Positions 12,694 to 22,907 of a stretch of DNA of 64,000 bases are shown piece by piece. Source of the DNA: Alitta virens (lineage: Eukaryota > Annelida > Polychaeta > Phyllodocida > Nereididae); NCBI GenBank assembly GCA_932294295.1, contig OW028585.1, positions 24,718,813-24,782,812 on the forward strand. Reading direction: 5' to 3'. Position numbers and translations under genes: made by a program. Positions within the stretch are counted from its first letter, which is position 1. Every line of letters starts with the position of its first letter. Under the pieces are notes generated by a model. The model was not told the DNA's origin. It saw only the letters and a program-made list of their open reading frames with translations, and ran no database searches.

Positions 12694-12950
12694 ACGGATA
12701 TAACCAACGAAAATGTTAATTAACTCCCTCCTGAGTGCAAACTAAACTTGTTTTGCGTAATAAAGACAGTAAAACAAACAATCAAACAAATTGGTAAATA
12801 TGCCTAATGGAGTATAAGTTAGTTATATCCCTCATAGCCGGGAGTTGACTAACATTTTTGTTGCTTATATCCCTTCGGCGTTGGGATATAACCAAAAAAA
12901 ATGTTAGTTAACTCCCAACTATGAGGGATATAACTATAACTTGTTTGACT
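12694..12950. mobile_element. Palindromic element C, copy 1
   Basis: The AAAATGTTAATTAACTCCC motif near 12710 and GGGAGTTGACTAACATTTTT near 12840 are inverted arms. A further inverted copy follows at about 12880-12930. The core (CTGAGTGCAAACTAAACTTG, then AATAAAGACAGTAAAACAAAC) is shared with the copy at 21848-22212. Confidence 0.7.
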
Positions 12951-14280
12951 CCCACAATGCTCCTGAAAAAATAAACCTGCAGGGTTAAAGAAATTGAACA
13001 AAAATCTGCCAACAAAGCTTATTAGTGTAAAGTCTTGATAGAAAAATTTCTGTTTTAATTGGAAATTTTCAGAATATGCAATGAAATGGCGCCAAGGCAT
13101 CTGAGCAACAGGTTTTTGTCACTCTTAATGACAGAAGTCAACTTTAAATTGGAATGTGTTTACATGGGTGTGATAAACCAAAATATATATCTCATTAAAT
13201 TGTCTTGATAGATTTCTTCATAACTGTTTCCAATAATTGTCTGGGCATGCACTTTTATTTCATGGACTAACATAAAATTTCAGGTTTCTAAATCTAGTCT
13301 TTGTGAAGTTCTAGGGTTTTTATTTTTATTTTTTTGGCTTTTTTGCATTTAAATTAAGCTTATACCTTACCCTAAAGTTCAACAGAGTGAGAGTGTGACA
13401 AATATACCAGTTGGGCAGTGTTGAAACACTTGGTCGCATCAGGCAATGAAGATTTACTAGAATGGTATTCCGTTCATACAGGCAGGTCAGTCCCCATTTT
13501 ATCTGAGGATAAAGGTTGGCAATTAGAAGACAAGCTGTTCATTGCAATCAGCGTCAAATGCCTGTTATGGTTAACAACTTTTGCTTAAAAAAATAAAAAA
13601 TAAACAAAAATGAACAAGGCTGATCAAATGACCTCATTAACTCCCAAGGCAGTGCTAATTGCACGTCACTCGCCCTACTTACGGAATACATTGTTTGTGG
13701 GGTCCACCCAGGGAAATGAGCCGAGAGCAGGGTAGGGCCTGAATTGTGTATTAATTAGGCAAACCTAATCAAGAAAGGCCCTGGGTGGTTGACAGGACAG
13801 GCAAAGCCTCCGAATGAGCACAAATCAGCAACATGAGGTCATCCGATCTCTGCTATCTCTGTGCCTGGCATACATTTTCACACAACAATGCCCCTCCGCT
13901 ACTCGAGTTTTACATCTCGCGTTCGGGGATAGGCTTATCATATTGCTTATGTTTGTGGCTTTCTGGGGCGCCAAGTAAACACCAAACACCAACAAACAGT
14001 GGGGTACAGAGTCAGATATTTTGTGTAGTTTACCACACTTTCTAACCAACAGAAATGTTCCAAACCTACAGCTGTAAAAACACAACTTTCATTTGCAGAG
14101 GTAGCTTTTAAAGAACTCTAAATGTGATCATGATAAATAAACAGCATCTACATATTTCTTGATTGATTTTTCAAAGCTCCATAATATCAAAGACACGATT
14201 TATCCTTCATGAATGAAATTTAGCAAATAGGGTTATCCCATGTAAATGACCTGGTCCCCCCCCCCCCCCCCCCCCCAGGT
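12951..14280. other. Intronic DNA between the two GPCR terminal exons, no gene seen
   Basis: No supported exon. ORFs at 13825-14085 overlap on both strands and carry no recognisable domain. A run of 20 or more C residues occurs near 14257-14277. Confidence 0.45.
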
Positions 14281-14282
14281 GT

Positions 14283-15095
14283 TCATCTCAGACATTCATG
14301 AATATTTTCTCTAGGTATCTATATATGAATGATGACCACATGCACAATTTCAGAGCATAGCTTACACAGTAGTTTTTGAGATATATATTTTCAAAAATCA
14401 GGATTTTTGCTCCTATTTTGAAGATGCATGTGCATTGTGCAAATTTTGACAATTTTCCACTATTGCAAAGCTATGCTGCAATAATTGATGGCTGTATTGG
14501 GCACACACAAACATCTTTTAAGTTATGGGAATTTTTTTATGGTATTTGCCTGCTATCAAATCAACCTGCTACATATCAAGATATGATTAGGCAACGGAAA
14601 ACTTGTTTTGACAAAAACAAGTCCACACTCCAAATACCTTGTATAAGTTTGAATCTATCATAAAATTTTAAAATATTAACATAAGTAACAAATGTGATAA
14701 ACCAATTGAAATGTGATAAACAATCCCATTCATGCAAATTAAGTAATTTTGGCCAATTTAATTAAAGTAAGTAAGTAAGTAATCTAGATTTTGTTTATAT
14801 TGATCACGGAAAACACTACAACATAGGAGCAAAACTCCAGATTTTAAAAACTTCATATGTCAAAAACTACTTGTGCATGTGGTCAAAATTGATATATAGG
14901 TACATGGCCAATTGTGCCACATGCATTTTTCATGCGTTTGGATGAACACATGGTAAAACGCATGGTTTTTGCCTCATTATAATTAGCTAAAAATCATGCA
15001 TTTTCCATGTGTTTATCCTTCTCATGGAAAACGCACGTGGCACATTTGGCGATGTACCTAGAAAAAATATTTATGAACATCTGAGATTTTCATGT
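14283..15095. mobile_element. Palindromic element E, with MITE-B nested in its right arm
   Basis: The left arm (about 14290-14430: CATTCATGAATATTTTCTCT, CATGCACAATTT, TTTTTGCTCCTATTTT) is the inverted partner of the right arm (about 14825-14900 plus 15055-15095: ACATAGGAGCAAAACTCC, ACTTGTGCATGTGG, TATTTATGAACATC). The right arm is interrupted exactly by MITE-B copy 1. An ORF in the interior (14376-14663) has no recognisable domain. Confidence 0.7.
14903..15054. mobile_element. MITE-B copy 1, nested in element E
   Basis: Starts CATGGCCAATTGTGCCA and ends with its approximate complement, flanked by TA on both sides. The uninterrupted opposite arm of element E shows that the empty site had a single TA, so TA was duplicated on insertion. 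Confidence 0.85.
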
Positions 15096-15099
15096 GGGA

Positions 15100-16760
15100 A
15101 GTTCCTGGGATTTCTGGAGATTTGGCATAATGATAAATTTTTTTAATATAATGCTAATAAATTGTTTTATTACCCTTATTTGCAAACCACGCACGCCATA
15201 TTTTAGAATGAATGCCATAAAAATAGTGGATTTTCACGGAAATTTCTTGATATTTCCACCAGGTGGCTGCGACAGAATACTGCAATTCTATTGGCTGGCA
15301 AAGTTCCCGCCCTTCAATGTGATTGGATAAGGCAAAGTGCATCCAAGCAGCAGTATTTTTAGTGCATTTTAATGTATATTTAACATCTTATCATTCAAAT
15401 GATATATTATTTATTTCACTGAGAAAGTAGTATTTATTCAATAGGTTAGTTATGATCTTCTATGTCTGAAAGGCAAAATGAGTTATAAGAGGAGAAGAAA
15501 GACTTATGTTTTGTTGAATTCAGGACTGCTCAGTGAAAAGACTCTATTGAGTACATCTATTTACATGTTAAAACTTCATCTTATTATTGCAAATTTTTGG
15601 ATACTAGACATAACATATTATCTAAATAATAAAGGGAAATGCGCCAATTTGAAAACTATCATATCCCTGACCAATACACAAAGTTCAACTCAATGCACAA
15701 AAGATAACCCCCTGTTGTTTGGCGTCTGGGATTACGCAAGCATTCCATTGTCTGTTATGTCACAAGTATATGTGGTTATTCAGACTGATAGGGCAAAATA
15801 CAGGTAAATTGAAGCTTAACATACATATCATGCAATATTATATTCATTATTGATACTGATTTGCCTAAGTTAAAATATACAAATGGGATACGATTTCAAA
15901 AAAGACCTCGTTTAGCACAATCATTTGTGATTGTCTCGGATGTAACAAGAATAACATACACATATAGCATAGTGTCTAGTTGCTTGTCTACATTTTTTAC
16001 AGAGGTTTCTTGAACAATGTTGAAGGCGCTCGAGTTGTGTATGTGGCCATTCGCTGAGGGTTCGCTCCCGCGCAGTCTAAGTTTTAATTATAGTGGCTGT
16101 CTTTAAATTAGTTTCAGACTCAACAAAATTTCTTAATAATTGACTAATGCCAATCAGACAAAGGCAGACTGAATAAATTTGGTTCCCGAGTTTTACAAGT
16201 TTTGTCTCTTAAACATTTCTAAGAAAGTTTCAAACAAAACAGCAATTCTAAGTATTTACCTAAATAGCTAACAGTGGTTTTAGCGGTGAAGATGAAGTTT
16301 AAAATGTAAGTGTCCAAATAAAATTCTCCACGCGGCATTTTGGACCTTCACTGCAGTGAGAAGCCCCAAGTTGCAGTTTTTAGGTGATGTGATATATGCT
16401 AGAAGCCGGCGTCTCCCACACAGGGGCGTCGATTTATGTGGGGGGGGGGGGGGTATACAATGATCCACCATTACTTTACTCTTGACAAGTGTCCGCCTGT
16501 TAACTGACACCTCTTGTACATGGAGGGAAAGTCATGGCACAACAGACAAAGTAGGCCTGCACCCCCCCCCCCCCCCAGGTTGCTGCAATTTACATAATTG
16601 CACATTAGGATAACCCGTTTATCCATATCCACAGTCTACCTTTTACATACAGCTGGAAGGTTGAATTACTATGGAAATTGGCCAAGATAAGGCAGCTAAT
16701 ACCCCATGCCATACTAATACCCCGTGCCATACTAATACCCCGTGCTATTGGGGCGTTGAT
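15100..16760. other. Intronic DNA with G/C homopolymers
   Basis: No supported exon. It contains a G run near 16440-16453, a C run near 16562-16576, and a three-fold short tandem of GCCATACTAATACCCCGT-like units at 16700-16750. The 109-aa ORF at 15478-15807 has no recognisable motif. Confidence 0.45.
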
Positions 16761-16765
16761 GTATA

Positions 16766-17720
16766 CAGTTGAAAGCAGAATTATTCAACCGCCTGGAATT
16801 TGGATCAAAATATTTTCATCTATAATTCTGCACAGGACAAGAACAACACATGCCATAATCTATATTTTCTAGGAAGTGACAATTCATTATATTTTGCAAA
16901 TTTTAAAACTGTTTTTCATCTGTTTTGCAATACTACATGACCAATGCACATACAAAGTATCTTACATTCGTATTTTAGGGTAGGGTTGTGATATGGGTAG
17001 TATTTTCATTATTGTGCAAGATTTTCAGCAGATTTTCTCTGAATTTCCTGAAATTCATCCTGAAAAACATTTTACTAAAATGTTTCTGGCTAATAGCCAG
17101 AAATCATGAAATAGCAGCTGGCTGGTGAAAAAGTCGAGGGACTTCAGCAGTGACATAATATTCCGTGAAAATACATCAAAATTACATATTATTATCTTAA
17201 AAAGGTCAAACTTTGGTTCTTGTACTTCAAATTAATTTTGCTTTGCTTTGTCAATAAAAAAATAAAAATTGAAAGTTTCCAAACATACATTCAAAAATTA
17301 CTATCTATTCAGAGAAGGCCAAAAAATTGCCCATTTTCATGAAATCACATTCTGTGTTACAGTCGCTTGAATTGTAAATGCGCCAATGATGTTGCAATAT
17401 TTTCATCACAAATAACTGGGTGATGACTAGAAAAGTTTGTCTGGATGAATAGAAAGCTGGATTCAACAATATATCAATGGCCCCACAGACCATAGCAACC
17501 CAATACCCCAAAAATGGCAGGTGTGGGAGTTCATATGTGCATAGGTTATGTAACATGACATACATGTTGCAAAACAGCAGCAAGATTAGCAAAACATGAC
17601 ATATTATCACATTCTTAAAAATTGTGATGATTGCATTTGTCATTTATGTCCTGTGCAATGTTATAGTTGGCACATTTTCATGCAAATTCCCCGGGGGTTG
17701 AATAATTCTGATTCCAACTG
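16766..17720. mobile_element. Tc1/mariner-type element, apparently non-autonomous
   Basis: Terminal inverted repeats: left CAGTTGAAAGCAGAATTATT at 16766 and right AATAATTCTGATTCCAACTG ending at 17720, each flanked by TA. It is 955 bp long and no transposase motifs were found. An 112-aa hydrophobic ORF on the minus strand (17643-17305) has no recognised domain and is probably chance. The element lies between the two alternative GPCR terminal exons. Confidence 0.75.
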
Positions 17721-18000
17721 TAGTTTGTTCGAGGCTGTATTTAAAGCCATAACTCAATCAATTTTTGTTTGATTTTCACAATTTAAATTTTGTTAGGTTC
17801 CTTATATACTTCTCTACTATTCTGTTGAAATTAAGCATACCGGCTCAGTTTGACCGCAGCGGTGATATTTTGACGAAGTCTTATCCAGTACAAATTTGGC
17901 TTGCCCAGAGAACAGCTTTCGTCCCAATAGCTGTCGCCCTGTGACGCTGCAAAACCACATAAAAGTGACTCTTTGGCCACCATGAGATCATGTTTATTAC

Positions 18001-18137
18001 TGCCAATTGCACAGACTTGGAAAAACTAAACGCCAGAGGACATCATGTGAATCCAGGACTCCCATTGGCCGATGGGCTGTCTTAACCACACATGATGTCC
18101 CCTGTAGTTTAAAATGTCCAAGTCCTGTAAATAATTG
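18001..18137. mobile_element. MITE-A copy 4, decayed
   Basis: ACAGACTTGG arm, CATCATGTGAATCCAGGACT, then ACATGATGTCC and TGTCCAAGTCCTGTAA. It ends about 60 bp upstream of GPCR exon B. Confidence 0.65.
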
Positions 18138-18197
18138 CATGCGTGTATGCATGTATATCAGTGATGTTGATGTGTGTGTTCTGACTGTGTGTGACAG

Positions 18198-18412
18198 GGC
18201 ACTGGATGGCGATAATGATGCTCCTGGCCAGCCTCAACAGTTGCACCAATCCCTGGATCTACCTCATGTTCAGTGCTGACACCTGTCGGAGAATGCTCGC
18301 CACCAGAGGGCCAAACTTCCGCTCAGGTTCAACTCGCAACTCAGAATCGCACTTCAGGACCACCACAGTAATCACCCCCATGGATATGCAGATGACGTCA
18401 CTGGGGCCCTAG
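18198..18412 (+). CDS. GPCR alternative terminal exon B (TM7 + C-tail)
   Basis: The acceptor TGTGTGTGACAG precedes an exon that also enters in phase 1. It encodes HWMAIMMLLASLNSCTNPW, the rest of TM7, then MFSADTCRRMLATRG, a longer Ser/Thr/Arg-rich tail and a TAG stop at 18410-18412. Joined to the TM1-6 exon it makes a 382-residue receptor. TM7 is highly similar to exon A, but the intracellular tail shares little with it. Different phosphorylation, arrestin or trafficking behaviour is an inference. The nearest downstream AATAAA lies in a retroelement-like tail near 18938. A separate duplicated gene is less likely because no second TM1-6 exon lies between the two. Confidence 0.85.
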
Positions 18413-18719
18413 ATAAAGGCTCCATGAGACACCTCATCGAAGGAACATTGACTACCATAGCATTGCTCGTATAAATATGCATAATATAGACTGTCTGGAC
18501 TTCCGAGATATTGCCAATTCCCTAATGGATATTTTTGTATTAGTCAATATTTTCTAAGCTCTTCTTTCCCAGGTCATTTTCTCAATCATTAAGTATTGTC
18601 AAATTGTATAATGTAAACAGTATATAGTAATGTTCAAATGTCATTGCTTTGAGTTAAAAGTTAAATAGCTTTAAAATACAGCTAAAAATTTATATAAAGA
18701 ATGCAGCCCATGAGTGAAT

Positions 18720-18965
18720 GATAGTGTTGGTGCTATAACTTGGTGATTGTGTATATTATTGTTTGTGTATTTTATTGTTTGTGTATTTTATTGTTAGTGT
18801 ATTTATTGTTAATGGTTTTTAATTGTTATCGATATCTATGGATTTTATTATTTTATTGTTTTGTTTTTACTGATGTAAAGGGCCCGGGTGTAAAACAGCT
18901 TCGGCTGATTTGGCTACCCTTTTAAAATATATTTGAAATAAAAAAATAAAAATAAAATATGGAGT
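18720..18965 (+). mobile_element. Retroelement 3' tail (LINE-like)
   Basis: GGGCCCGGGTGTAAAACAGC, then TTCGGCTGATTTGGCTACCC and a short A-rich repeat (AAATAAAAAAATAAAAATAA) resemble the 3' end of a CR1/jockey-type non-LTR element. It supplies the first AATAAA after the stop of GPCR exon B. No coding portion remains. Confidence 0.5.
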
Positions 18966-18969
18966 TTGA

Positions 18970-19600
18970 GGAAGCATACTGATATTATGGGAAGACCTAG
19001 GTATTGTACTCTGAATTTTCAGCAAATAAGTAATGTCCCTGCTGATGTACGGACAACACAACACCTTGGAAAGCCTGTTTAGAACCAAATAGGCCTCCTG
19101 TAACGAGCTGTCCATAGTGTTACTTTCATCTGTGCCAGGCCCCATTAGGCTGTTTTTGCTTGGGTCAGCTAAGAATACTCATAAGCCGCGCAGTATTGAG
19201 CCCTAGGATTACAAAGTCTCATCATATTACTGACTTACAGACAACCCCAGCCCTGCGTATCATAAAACCTTTCTTGTAATTCCTACGGATAATGATAGTT
19301 TGGTAATCTCCCTTAAACCTAAATCTTAAAAGGGGGAATGGGAGAAATGCAGGATGGAGGTTTGCGTTCAAAATAAAAGGAGATTATTTTTCACTATCAA
19401 TTAATTCACCCTCAGATCTGATGATAAATTGAACACTTCATCAATAACATTTGTATTTCGGTGTCACAGTGACTTTGGTTTTTCCTTTTTCTCTTTTTTG
19501 TTTGTTTTTGTGGCTTTACTGAGTAGCGAACACTTCTTTAAATCTTGCTGTGCAAGGGTAACTCAGACCTGCCTAACATTACTTCTTTTTTCTTTATCCT
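18970..19600. other. Non-coding stretch, nothing recognised
   Basis: The 92-aa ORF on the minus strand (19145-18867) overlaps the retroelement tail and has no domain. No splice-bounded exon was found. Confidence 0.45.
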
Positions 19601-19605
19601 TGCAA

Positions 19606-19756
19606 CAGCAGATCTCAATGAATTGGAAACTTATCTCCAGATGACATCATGTGAATCCAGGACTCTTATTGGTCGAGTAACTGCCTTAGCCAATGAGAGT
19701 CCTGAATTCACATGATGTCATCTGGAGTTAAGTTTCCAAGTTCGTGAGTTCTGCTG
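19606..19756. mobile_element. MITE-A copy 5
   Basis: Both inverted arms are well kept: CAGCAGATCTCAATGAATTGG at the left, and CAAGTTCGTGAGTTCTGCTG followed by TA at the right. CATCATGTGAATCCAGGACT and its complement pair internally. Confidence 0.8.
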
Positions 19757-19874
19757 TAAAATTAAACAACAGTTTCAGGCTCTCATCCTCTTAAACCCGT
19801 GCTTGTCAGTTGTCCTTATGGACCAGCTTCAACTGTGGTTGAGGTAAAATTGTGCAAATTCTCTGGCATTATTA

Positions 19875-20068
19875 CAGCCAATTTCATAGACTTGGTAACT
19901 TCATATCAGAGAGAGAGAGAGAGAGCTGCTCCAGAGGACGTCATGTGAGCCCAGGATTCCCATTGGTTGAAGCAAGCAGTCCCTCAGCCTATGGGAGTCC
20001 TGCAATCAGTCCTCGTGAGCAGCTCTCTCTGCTCTGGAGCTTAGTTTCCAAGTCTATGAAATTATCTG
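19875..20068. mobile_element. MITE-A copy 6 with internal GA repeat
   Basis: TA|CAGCCAATTTCATAGACTTGG at the left, CCAAGTCTATGAAATTATCTG|TA at the right. The left arm carries a (GA)n run at about 19910-19924, and the right arm carries the complementary AGCTCTCTCTGCTC. The two arms may have been homogenised by gene conversion. Confidence 0.8.
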
Positions 20069-20099
20069 TAATGTGTTTGGGTACTTAATCTCAAAGAAA

Positions 20100-20885
20100 A
20101 ACAGTGGCTACCTTTTACTGGTATTATAATAAGACCCAATGGTTATGTGGTCTATTTGTGGACAGATTGGCCAGGATTCATGAGTTGTATTAGCCACGAG
20201 TGAACTCTGAAGCCAATCTGTCCACGGGTGATGGAATATAAAAGTATACCACATAACCACTTGGGTCTTATTTATGTCCCACAATTTTCACTTTTAGTTG
20301 AGCTGCCTGGCTATGTATTCATGTAGTATAAAAAAAATTCATGAATATTAATTTTTGCCATTAACCAATCAGAGCATTGCATAACTGTCAGCAACGTCAT
20401 CACCTCAAAACTTTCTGGGACATTTTTAGATTAATAAGGGAATTTAAGGAAGATATTTACAAACCAGTTGTTAAATATTTCAGAATTTGTTTTTAGAGTA
20501 GATTTTGAAAGAAAATGGTTTATTGTTCAGTATTATTCGATTGTATTACCGAAGCGATGACGCCCCTATGACGTTGCCTATAGCAACACAGATACACAAT
20601 AGCTTGTATCTGTGGACTGAACAGACCATTGATTTTCTGATACTTTTTTTGGTCCTAGAATCGTTAGTTCTGTGACTCCCAATATTGTTTTAAAGCGGCA
20701 GCTCTAGTTTAAACTGCGAAGCGCTTAGCTGCAAAAAGAGATTTTTTGTCACTGGCCTGCCAAACATAGAAGTATGTGGTATACATTTCCCATCCTTGTA
20801 AGGTAAACCATGTGGTATAAATATGTATACCACTTAGGCTATACCACATGGCTTTTCTATGTGGTATACAGGTTATTGTGGGATA
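20100..20885. repeat. Composite palindromic region D
   Basis: AAGACCCAATGGTTATGTGG (20131) pairs with CCACATAACCACTTGGGTCTT (about 20250-20270), and inside it CAGATTGGCC pairs with a complementary CCAATCTGTCC. GTGGTATAC/GTATACCAC motifs recur at 20770-20870. It is likely one or two decayed foldback elements. Confidence 0.55.
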
Positions 20886-20889
20886 TTGC

Positions 20890-21840
20890 TTTTTTCCCCA
20901 TAACTACTGGACTCAGCAGTATTTTCTATTTCATCTTCAATGCAGTCAGCATCGTTTAAAAAAGCTCACTTTTTTCATTCACAATTTCTTGAATTACAGT
21001 CAATCTCGCTATGACATCTCTTTTATAACAACGTCAGACAAGGATATTCCCTTTGACAAACTGAAGCTGTGGGGAGTCTCTCCACCAGTCAGTTCCACTT
21101 TTCTCCTGCTTTTCAGTGGGATATAACTTCACCTAATCTTGAACAAGCTCTTTTCATCACATTCCATATTTGGTCTGACATCTCTCCTTGCTCCCTCCTA
21201 GGTGCGTGATGACTGGCTGAAATCTCTCGTCCGGCGAGAGTTCCCGCGAGAGTTTGTCTCATTTTGTGTTTAATCCAATTTGCCCAATAGCCGCGAGGCC
21301 CACAGTCAATGCGGCATGTGCCCCGTGAATAGGCCTCAGCCGCCATAGCCACCAGTTGTGATTGGGGCCACCAGAGGGCTTAATGCAAACCGCCTCTGTT
21401 TGACACTACGCTATGTCAAAACCTGCCCATGTGACTTGCATTACAACTTACTAACTATGGCTTATTATCTTCGCATATTGTCTCCCAATAAACAATGATA
21501 AAAACATGAACATCAATGGACAAAATCCAATACCAAGCCTCCATTTTGCATAAAAGGAAGTTTTAAATGCTCAATTTTATATAATTACTTAACAGACCTA
21601 GTGTAATATCAGATTTTATGGCGCCCAGGACATTCCATATTGCACCCAGGACAATCCACATTGCACCCAGGACAATCCATATTGCACCAGGCATAGCTTA
21701 GTGCAATATTGGTTGTCTCTGTTCCACAAAATTTGATACATCAACAAATATACCATACAATATAGATATGCAATGCAGTGTGATATCATAGATGAGATCC
21801 ATGCCATAACATATTTTATACTCCACTTAGACTGTTTTCC
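20890..21840. other. Intergenic DNA between the GPCR and TSPEAR
   Basis: No supported exon. A short tandem of CATTGCACCCAGGACAATCC-like units (about 22-25 bp, three copies) lies at 21630-21690. Confidence 0.45.
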
Positions 21841-21847
21841 TATTGAC

Positions 21848-22212
21848 TGAGCGGGAAATAACACACGAAAATGTTAGTTAACAACCTCCTGAGTGCAAAA
21901 TGAACTCGTTTTGCATAATAAAGACAGTAAAACAAACAAACAAATAACTATATATTAAATGTACCTAATGCAGTATAAGTTATATCCCTCATATCGGGAT
22001 GCCATTCCAAATCGTTTCAGCGTTGGCTTGACGTAGGCGACATCAAAATTATGCTGTACCGACGGTGACTTATATAGAAATGACGCTGGGCCGATTTGGA
22101 ATGCTATCTGGGTAATCGGGAGTTAACTAACATTTTTGTTGGTTATATCCCTCCGCCTTCGGCATTTAAAAATGTTGGTTAACTCCTGACTATGAGGGAT
22201 ATAACTGCATCC
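21848..22212. mobile_element. Palindromic element C, copy 2, with nested foldback insert
   Basis: Shares with copy 1 the ACGAAAATGTTAGTTAAC arm, the CTCCTGAGTGCAAAATGAAC core, AATAAAGACAGTAAAACAAAC and the right arm GGGAGTTAACTAACATTTTT. An extra segment at about 22001-22105, absent from copy 1, is itself a foldback: GCCATTCCAAATCG at its left pairs with CGATTTGGAATGC at its right. Confidence 0.7.
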
Positions 22213-22215
22213 CAA

Positions 22216-22267
22216 GGCTAATGATTGGATATAAGCTATACGTATAGCTCATATCCAATCATTAGCC
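22216..22267. repeat. 52-bp near-perfect palindrome
   Basis: From GGCTAATGATTGGATAT to ATATCCAATCATTAGCC, centred at TATACGTATA (between 22241 and 22242). I count one mismatched pair and no spacer. Confidence 0.9.
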
Positions 22268-22279
22268 AGAATGTCTATT

Positions 22280-22907
22280 AGTCATATGAAGATATTTTGT
22301 CAATAAAAATCTACTGAGCACACACAATCCCCCAAACAGTTTAGATTCACAGCGCTTGTCCCAAACTATGTGGTTGATTTTTTTTATAAGCAAACATGCG
22401 CAACCAATTAGTTGCCTGTAGCTGAGCTTAGCAAGCTCCTTTCCAACTTGGAGCACCTTTTAGCCAAGCACTATGAGCTGTGGGCGACCATTAAAGACTG
22501 GCCCGTCAGCTTGTCATCTGAGGATTCAATCCATCTCTATAAGGCTTCATTTCAGCAACCCAAGAGCTGCGACTTTAGCTATCAAAGTTCGCGGGAAAAG
22601 GCAACGGATTTCCTTGATAGACCGCTGTTGCAAATATGAAGATGAATTGCTTTCCTGACTTTCAATTATGGGAGTCCACCAGCCAGCCTGAGGCCAATCT
22701 AGCTGGTTCCAAGAGCTATGACAACTGATTGGTGCATAATATTGTATTCTCAAGACAAACGTGTTGTGACTTATGGTATTAAAGTTGCAGCGCCTCTGCT
22801 AGTATTTGATAAATAAGAACATGGACATGATAATTTAAACAATGGTGTTTGATTGAAATTGCCAAACGTAATCACCCGACAGTGTCCTTGAGTGAATGTG
22901 TGTGTTT
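22280..22907. other. Region downstream of TSPEAR (3' UTR side)
   Basis: This should contain the TSPEAR 3' UTR on the minus strand. I found no clear minus-strand AATAAA between 22000 and 22907, so the poly(A) site is not placed. Overlapping ORFs show no domain. Confidence 0.4.

Noticed and set aside
17305..17643. 112-aa hydrophobic minus-strand ORF
   Set aside because: Lies inside a TA-flanked element, has no motif, and AT-rich DNA readily gives hydrophobic frames.
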